This document shows, in pieces, positions 59,426 to 64,000 of a stretch of 64,000 nt of DNA. The stretch is from Aliivibrio sp. 1S175 (GTDB taxonomy: Bacteria; Pseudomonadota; Gammaproteobacteria; Enterobacterales; Vibrionaceae). The translations under genes were made by a program, and so were the position numbers. Location of the stretch: the NCBI RefSeq assembly GCF_001690985.1, contig NZ_MAJS01000035.1, forward strand, positions 171,529-235,528. Direction: 5' to 3'. The notes beneath the pieces were generated by a model. That model saw only the letters and a program-made list of their open reading frames with translations. It did no database searches and was not told the origin of the DNA. Within the stretch, counting starts at the first letter, position 1. Every line of letters starts with the position of its first letter.

Positions 59426-59596
59426 TTATTGAACCGCGTCTTCTATTTTATCTACGACAAGATCTTTTCCATCAACGATAGTTTCTTGTACTTTCTCAAA
59501 GGCATCTGAATCCATAATGTTCTGAACTTCATCGCCGTAATTCATTCCAATATAAATTCCAAGTGCGATAAACAGTAATGCAAATACTTTAAACAT
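59426..59596 (-). CDS. Small single-pass membrane protein of 56 residues
   Basis: The reading frame encodes an N-terminal hydrophobic helix (FKVFALLFIALGIYIGMNYG) followed by an acidic, amphipathic tail (ending DKIEDAVQ) without cysteines. An AGAG sequence lies about nine bases before the ATG. The frame sits between a terminator and the divergent ydjM-like gene, fills an otherwise empty 396-bp gap, and has a plausible membrane-protein composition. These points support a real small gene. I recognise no family. It might be a stress-induced membrane-associated peptide, but there is no evidence for that. The start at 59596 is divergent from the gene at 59653. Confidence 0.65.
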   Translation of the reverse strand: MFKVFALLFIALGIYIGMNYGDEVQNIMDSDAFEKVQETIVDGKDLVVDKIEDAVQ

Positions 59597-59652
59597 GATT
59601 ATTTTCTCTATTAATTCAGGCTTTATTTTACAAAAGAAATCGTTAAAAACCT

Positions 59653-60351
59653 ATGGCAAATTTTAGTACTCATTTTAACAGCGCCGCTTTCGTTTCAGGC
59701 ATTGCTTCTGCTGCCTTATTATCAGCAAACCACATAGAACTCAATACGGCCTTATGGCTTTGGTTTTTAGGGACTATTGGTGGGTTATTGCCTGATATCG
59801 ACTCTGATAATTCAACATCTCTAGATATTATCTTTAATCTTTTCACGATCTGTATCGTGTTACTTAGTATTCGATATTTTACTAGTGACGCTATTAATGA
59901 AAGACAATTTTTACTTCTTATTGGCCTACCTGTAGTCATTCATCTTTTTATAAAGTATGGCGTTCGCAATGTATTTGAATGGCAAACCATTCATCGAGGT
60001 ATATGCCACTCTATTCTCTTCTTATTATTTTGTGGTTTATTAACAACCAATATCACAACCTTCATCATTAACGAACAATTTAAAAATGCGGATTTATTTT
60101 CATGGCTGTCAGGGGGGGTTGTTTTTTGTGGGGGGATAATCCATTTGTTGTTGGATGAGTTATACAGTGTCGATTTAGCTAATGTACGAATTAAACGATC
60201 GTTTGGTTCGGCATTTAAACTCACCGACTTTTCAAATCTCTCATTAACGACTGTTTTCCTTGTTGCTGTTGCTATCTTAGCATTTTTCGCCCCTCCGATA
60301 GAATCAACGATTATCACGTTAAGTAACTGGCAAGCATTTAAAATTTGGTAA
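59653..60351 (+). CDS. YdjM-like inner-membrane protein, DUF457 / metal-dependent hydrolase family
   Basis: The 232-residue protein has about five membrane helices. The family pattern of conserved polar residues is visible: HFNSAA near the N-terminus, GGLLPDIDSDNS, HRGICHSILF, and HLLLDELYSVDL. These histidines and aspartates suggest metal binding, as in E. coli YdjM, a LexA-regulated membrane protein. I see no clear LexA box upstream. Its role is unknown. A run of G at 60113-60119 and 60130-60135 (ggggggg, ggggggat) lies inside the gene and could be slippage-prone, but the frame is intact. Confidence 0.82.
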   Translation: MANFSTHFNSAAFVSGIASAALLSANHIELNTALWLWFLGTIGGLLPDIDSDNSTSLDIIFNLFTICIVLLSIRYFTSDAINERQFLLLIGLPVVIHLFIKYGVRNVFEWQTIHRGICHSILFLLFCGLLTTNITTFIINEQFKNADLFSWLSGGVVFCGGIIHLLLDELYSVDLANVRIKRSFGSAFKLTDFSNLSLTTVFLVAVAILAFFAPPIESTIITLSNWQAFKIW

Positions 60352-60371
60352 AAAATGAAAAAGATTGAACC

Positions 60372-60404
60372 ATTCAGAAGTTCACGCTGTCTGTTCTTCT
60401 GAAT
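60372..60404 (+). terminator. Probable terminator of the ydjM-like gene
   Basis: Perfect 9-bp arms ATTCAGAAG/CTTCTGAAT with a 15-nt loop are followed within ten bases by a T run. Confidence 0.65.
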
Positions 60405-60510
60405 GTAACTACTCATTTTTGTTTTTAATCATGACAAAAACAACATTGATATTTCTATTTATCTCCATAGAATAGCATTGTTGTTATCACCCTAAGGTTG
60501 AGCTGATTTT

Positions 60511-60897
60511 TTGAAATTCTCATTACTCCAATACAAGCGTCAACACCTCGCTTCATGGTCACTAATATTAGTGAGTATTGTGCTAATGGTTTGCTTTTCT
60601 CAAAATTTAGGTCTCTCTTCATTTTGCTCACTAACGCCTCATCCAGACGCGACTGAGCAATTGCAGCAACAATCAACCACTCAAACTCCTGATGATGGTG
60701 TTTCTCAATGCCATAACAGTGAACATTTATTTAATGCTCATACTGTTCATTTAGATTTTGCTATCCCCATGTTTATCGTCGCTCTACTCATTATTGCGTC
60801 TATGCTTAAACACGCTGGGGCTACCTATGCATTTACAGAGCCCACCACCTCTTATGGTGTGCGGCGGCATTTGGCCTTCTGTACCTTTCAAGAATAA
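60511..60897 (+). CDS. Small membrane protein upstream of scsB, unknown function
   Basis: The 128-residue protein has two hydrophobic segments (about 15-33 and 82-100), separated by a polar, probably periplasmic loop with a cysteine and histidines (DGVSQCHNSEHLFNAH). The C-terminus ends in RRHLAFCTFQE. It is read from a TTG, with a GAG-containing site eight bases before it; this start is uncertain. It lies 52 bp before scsB on the same strand, so it is probably the first gene of the scs unit. Small membrane proteins also accompany scsB in Salmonella (ScsA), but I could not confirm similarity. Its Cys and His residues fit a metal- or thiol-related role. Confidence 0.6.
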   Translation: MKFSLLQYKRQHLASWSLILVSIVLMVCFSQNLGLSSFCSLTPHPDATEQLQQQSTTQTPDDGVSQCHNSEHLFNAHTVHLDFAIPMFIVALLIIASMLKHAGATYAFTEPTTSYGVRRHLAFCTFQE

Positions 60898-60949
60898 ACA
60901 TACCGTAAGTACTTATATCTTTTTATATAATTATTTTCGGAGTAACACT

Positions 60950-63058
60950 GTGTTTAAAATTCAACCAGTTAAAATAGTGAGCCTATTACGCTTAGCTATT
61001 CTTTTAACGTCAACACTCTTGTTGTCGGTATTTTCGGTATCTGCACAACCCATTACAACAGGTTGGTTAACTCACCCTGATCATCCACCGGCACAAGTTC
61101 GCTTTATGCTGACAGGTGAAGTCGATGAAGAGAACAATCAAACACGAGGTTTACTCGAGGTAAAGCTTGATGGTGAATGGAAAACCTATTGGCGCTCACC
61201 TGGTGAGGCAGGCGTTTCACCGGTACTCGATTGGAGTAAATCAACCAACCTTTCTAATTTAGATTGGCATTGGCCTACCCCTGCTTATTATGAGCAATCA
61301 GGCTTAATGACACTTGGCTACAAGCATGATGTTGTTTTCCCTATGGCGTTAACCGTTGATGATATTACCAAACCCGTTAGTTTCTTAGGTAAGTTGACCC
61401 TGCCAACTTGTACCAATATTTGTGTCCTAACAGAATATGATTTGGAATTACCTCCTATCAATCTCACCGATATTGAAACGGACGCAGACGCTCAACATTT
61501 ATACCAACAAGGGTTTTCAAACGTACCAACAGCAAGTGATTCTATTACCATAGTAGCTGCCTCTTTTAATAAGGTGTCGCAACAATTACACATTAAATTA
61601 CGTCAAGATGCAGGTTGGGATAAACCACAGATCCTCATTGATGGCAGCGAAATTACCGATGACTATTTTTCCCAACCATCAATAGACATTAATGGTAACG
61701 ACGTCACCGCGACTTATAAGGTGACGAACTGGTTAGGCGAAACAGACTTAGTCGGCAAACCTATTTCGATTACCGTGTCTGATGCCCTTTTCTCTCATGA
61801 GCTGAAGGCTGTTATCAATGACAAGCCTTTTGCACAAACGGCATCAACAAGCTTATTAACAATGATAGGCTTTGCGTTGCTTGGTGGTTTAATTCTTAAT
61901 ATTATGCCGTGTGTATTGCCCGTATTAGGCATGAAACTGAACAGCATGCTGGCGTCTTCTCAAGCGAGTAAACGCTCAATTCGCTTGCAGTTTTTTGCCT
62001 CTGCCGCCGGAATATTAACCTCATTTTGGTTATTAGCAGCAGGTTTACTTATCTTAAAGTTCACAGGCAGTGCTATTGGTTGGGGAATTCAGTTCCAAAA
62101 CCCTATTTTCATTGGTTTTATGGTCACAATAACCGCCTTATTCACGGCTAATTTATTTGGTGTATTTGAAATTCAATTACCAAGTCGATTCTCTACCTCT
62201 CTTGCAAACAAAGGGAATGATTCAACGGTTGGGCATTTTGTACAAGGGATGTTTGCAACCTTACTCGCAACCCCATGCAGTGCGCCATTTCTGGGTACCG
62301 CGGTTGCCTTTGCATTAGGTGCAAGTACCCTTGAAATGTTGATGATATTCACTTTCTTAGGGTTAGGTATGGCACTACCTTGGTTGGTTTTTGCTTTATT
62401 CCCTCGCCTTGTTTCGTTTATGCCAAAACCGGGCATGTGGATGAATAAAGTCAAACTCATTTTTGGCCTCATGATGTTAATCACCACATTGTGGTTACTG
62501 AGTTTACTTACACCATTTATTGGTGGGCTATCAGCTGCCATTATTGGGTTATTACTCAGCACATACTTACTGTATCAAATAGGTAAAACCCAAGGTAAAA
62601 ACACTGTTATTGCGATTATTGCTGTCATTGTATTTGCAAGTAGTGCTGCGCTAATTATTGGCAGCATGACAACAAAACACTGGGCTAGCCCTATTGAAGA
62701 TAACCTTGCTTGGCAGCCACTTAATGAGCACGCCATTGATGAATACGTTAAACAAGGAAAAACGGTTTTTGTCGATGTAACGGCTGATTGGTGTATTACT
62801 TGTAAGGCCAATAAGATTGGTGTGATTTTGCAAGATCCTGTGTATTCAGCATTACAGCAAGATAACGTCATTACCATGAAAGGCGATTGGACGCACCCAA
62901 GCGATAAAATCACCAATTACTTAAAAAGCCATCAACGATTTGGGGTGCCACTCAATGTCGTTTATGGCCCCAATGCGCCTCAGGGATTACCATTGTCAGT
63001 GCTATTAACCAGTGATGACGTTATTCAAGCCATGGAATATGCAGGGAGAACAGACTAA
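60950..63058 (+). CDS. scsB: ScsB-like DsbD-family thiol:disulphide reductant transporter
   Basis: The 703-residue protein begins at a GTG with CGGAG eight bases upstream; in-frame extension into the preceding gene is rejected. It has a signal peptide (ending VFSVSAQ) and a periplasmic domain with a cysteine pair in CTNIC. A DsbD-type membrane domain follows, with MPCVLPVLGMKL and ATPCSAPFLGTAVAF cysteines. The C-terminal thioredoxin domain carries WCITC. This three-part arrangement passes electrons from cytoplasmic thioredoxin to the periplasm, as in ScsB of the suppressor-of-copper-sensitivity system. The likely acceptors are the thioredoxin-like ScsD and ScsC encoded immediately downstream. 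The scsD start overlaps its stop (TAATG). Confidence 0.92.
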   Translation: MFKIQPVKIVSLLRLAILLTSTLLLSVFSVSAQPITTGWLTHPDHPPAQVRFMLTGEVDEENNQTRGLLEVKLDGEWKTYWRSPGEAGVSPVLDWSKSTNLSNLDWHWPTPAYYEQSGLMTLGYKHDVVFPMALTVDDITKPVSFLGKLTLPTCTNICVLTEYDLELPPINLTDIETDADAQHLYQQGFSNVPTASDSITIVAASFNKVSQQLHIKLRQDAGWDKPQILIDGSEITDDYFSQPSIDINGNDVTATYKVTNWLGETDLVGKPISITVSDALFSHELKAVINDKPFAQTASTSLLTMIGFALLGGLILNIMPCVLPVLGMKLNSMLASSQASKRSIRLQFFASAAGILTSFWLLAAGLLILKFTGSAIGWGIQFQNPIFIGFMVTITALFTANLFGVFEIQLPSRFSTSLANKGNDSTVGHFVQGMFATLLATPCSAPFLGTAVAFALGASTLEMLMIFTFLGLGMALPWLVFALFPRLVSFMPKPGMWMNKVKLIFGLMMLITTLWLLSLLTPFIGGLSAAIIGLLLSTYLLYQIGKTQGKNTVIAIIAVIVFASSAALIIGSMTTKHWASPIEDNLAWQPLNEHAIDEYVKQGKTVFVDVTADWCITCKANKIGVILQDPVYSALQQDNVITMKGDWTHPSDKITNYLKSHQRFGVPLNVVYGPNAPQGLPLSVLLTSDDVIQAMEYAGRTD

Positions 63059-63594
63059 TGGCAAAGAAAGACATAACGCCAAAAAAGACACAAACGATGA
63101 AAGAAAAGATCACCCGTTGGGTAAAAGAGATCGTCAAATTCACGCTTATCATTACCTTGTTTTCTATTGCCGTTGATTTTTGGCGTAGCCAAGACATGCC
63201 ATCAGAAACTATTCCTTCCCTGTCAATCAACACAATCGAGGGCGAATGGGTAGACATTAAGAAGATGAGTCAAGATGAACCCGTCTTACTTTATTTTTGG
63301 GGTACATGGTGCCCAGTGTGCAATGTTGTTAGCCCAAGCGTGAGTTGGTTATCAAGTGAGCATCACGTTGTTTCTGTCGCTATAACCTCCGGTGATAATA
63401 CTCGGTTAACGACATTCATGAATTACAAAGGCTATGAGTTTCCCGTGATTAATGATTCAACGGGCAGTATTAGTAAAGAATGGGGAGTTACGGCTACCCC
63501 ATCGATCGTCATCGTAAAAAACGGTGAAATATCTTCAATTACAACTGGCGTTACAACCCCAATGGGCTTGTGGCTACGTTTATTATTCGCTTAG
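63058..63594 (+). CDS. scsD: ScsD-like membrane-anchored thioredoxin (TlpA family)
   Basis: The 178-residue protein has an N-terminal membrane anchor (about residues 22-42, FTLIITLFSIAVDF) and a periplasmic thioredoxin-fold domain. The active site is WCPVC in FWGTWCPVCNVVSP, and the cis-proline loop is VTATPSIVIV. It probably works as a reductase partner of ScsB for copper-damaged or misoxidised cysteines. The ATG overlaps the scsB stop by one base. The ScsC-like gene starts 10 bp downstream. Confidence 0.9.
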   Translation: MAKKDITPKKTQTMKEKITRWVKEIVKFTLIITLFSIAVDFWRSQDMPSETIPSLSINTIEGEWVDIKKMSQDEPVLLYFWGTWCPVCNVVSPSVSWLSSEHHVVSVAITSGDNTRLTTFMNYKGYEFPVINDSTGSISKEWGVTATPSIVIVKNGEISSITTGVTTPMGLWLRLLFA

Positions 63595-63604
63595 GAGTCA
63601 CTCC

Positions 63605-64000
63605 ATGAAATCATTACTATTATCCGTATCAATCGCAGCAAGTCTTGTATTCTCACCATTGGTCTCAGCAGAAAGCCTTACGCCAAACCAAGAAAAGCAA
63701 TTAACTGAAATATCCGATCTATTACGTCAAAATCCAAACATTATTGAAGGGTTACATTCAAATTTAACTCAATATATTGATGGACAACAAACTCTGGAAA
63801 ATACTTTAAAACAGAATCATGATTACTTATACAACAACCCTGAACAACCTTATTTTGGTGCTGAAAATCCAAAGCTAACGATCATCAACTTCACCGATTA
63901 TAACTGCCCTTATTGTAAGCGTTTAGAATCAGGATTAATTGAAGTGATTAAAAAACATCCAGAAATCCGCGTTGTAAATGTTCTGCTCCCATTTCAACAG
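63605..64000 (+). CDS. scsC: ScsC-like DsbA/DsbG-family thiol isomerase (3' end outside the window)
   Basis: The first 132 codons are present and the frame runs off the right edge. A signal peptide (ending PLVSAES) is followed by an N-terminal helical region (about 25-75) and a thioredoxin-like domain with the active site CPYC in FTDYNCPYCKRLE. This matches ScsC, whose N-terminal segment trimerises the Salmonella/Proteus protein to give isomerase activity. An AGGAG site precedes the ATG. Gene order here is scsB-scsD-scsC rather than the scsB-scsC-scsD of Salmonella. Confidence 0.85.
   Translation, partial: MKSLLLSVSIAASLVFSPLVSAESLTPNQEKQLTEISDLLRQNPNIIEGLHSNLTQYIDGQQTLENTLKQNHDYLYNNPEQPYFGAENPKLTIINFTDYNCPYCKRLESGLIEVIKKHPEIRVVNVLLPFQQ

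Noticed and set aside
60110-60136. G runs in the ydjM-like gene as a frameshift or contingency locus
   Set aside because: The reading frame is intact with a full-length family protein. The tracts are short, and no promoter or frame role can be shown.
60758-60949. 64-residue N-terminal extension of ScsB
   Set aside because: It overlaps the end of the upstream gene in another frame and would place the signal peptide in the interior. The GTG at 60950 has a strong CGGAG site.

Overview
The window reads as an AT-rich Vibrionaceae chromosome segment, most likely Aliivibrio (the Vibrio fischeri/salmonicida/logei group). The basis is the vibrio-type gene content, the low GC seen by eye, and close matches to gammaproteobacterial GalETKM, LacZ, EbgRAC, MelB and YgjK recalled from E. 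coli. No sequence search was possible, so the genus is an inference. I saw no rRNA, tRNA, CRISPR array, insertion sequence or phage gene.

Positions 1-4,100 hold a secreted serine hydrolase, an AGCS sodium:amino-acid symporter and the tRNA-binding protein YgjH. From about 4,100 to 48,100 the window is almost entirely a galactoside utilisation island. It contains galR, an orphan hybrid sensor kinase, the galETKM operon (minus strand), an SSS sugar symporter, a GH36 alpha-galactosidase divergent from its own LacI-type regulator, a CBS/nucleotidyltransferase plus exonuclease pair, a MelB-type symporter, a second GH36 enzyme divergent from lacZ, a second GalR-like regulator, a MATE exporter, ebgR-ebgA-ebgC, two copies of the YgjI permease flanking an HD-GYP protein, a NimT/NimR-like exporter and regulator pair, and the YgjJ-like barrel plus YgjK (GH63) lipoprotein. 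Together these could import alpha- and beta-galactosides, split them with GH36, GH2 or GH63 enzymes, and feed galactose into the Leloir pathway. Operators can be read directly: GalR-type TGTAAACGTTTACA/TGGAAACGTTTCCA sites at galR, galE, melB and the aga2-lacZ intergenic region; TTGTTTTCGAAAACAA-type sites at the first GH36 gene; and TTTACTAAA dyads that recur at ebgR, ebgA, the second ygjI and ygjK.

Positions 48,100-49,700 hold an organic peroxide unit: ohr-doxX divergent from the MarR-type regulator ohrR, with a twin operator between them. Positions 49,800-58,480 form one apparent five-gene operon behind a Fur-box-like sequence: a secreted prolyl-oligopeptidase-type peptidase, a TonB-dependent receptor with haem-receptor-like motifs, a secreted zinc metalloprotease with a P-domain and a GlyGly-CTERM-like tail, and two DUF1566-type exported proteins. 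This is my best candidate for an undescribed system, possibly protease-assisted iron or haem capture. The remainder holds an OmpA-family lipoprotein, a 56-residue small membrane protein, a YdjM-like membrane protein, and an scs-type thiol-redox operon (small membrane protein, ScsB, ScsD, ScsC) that runs off the right edge.
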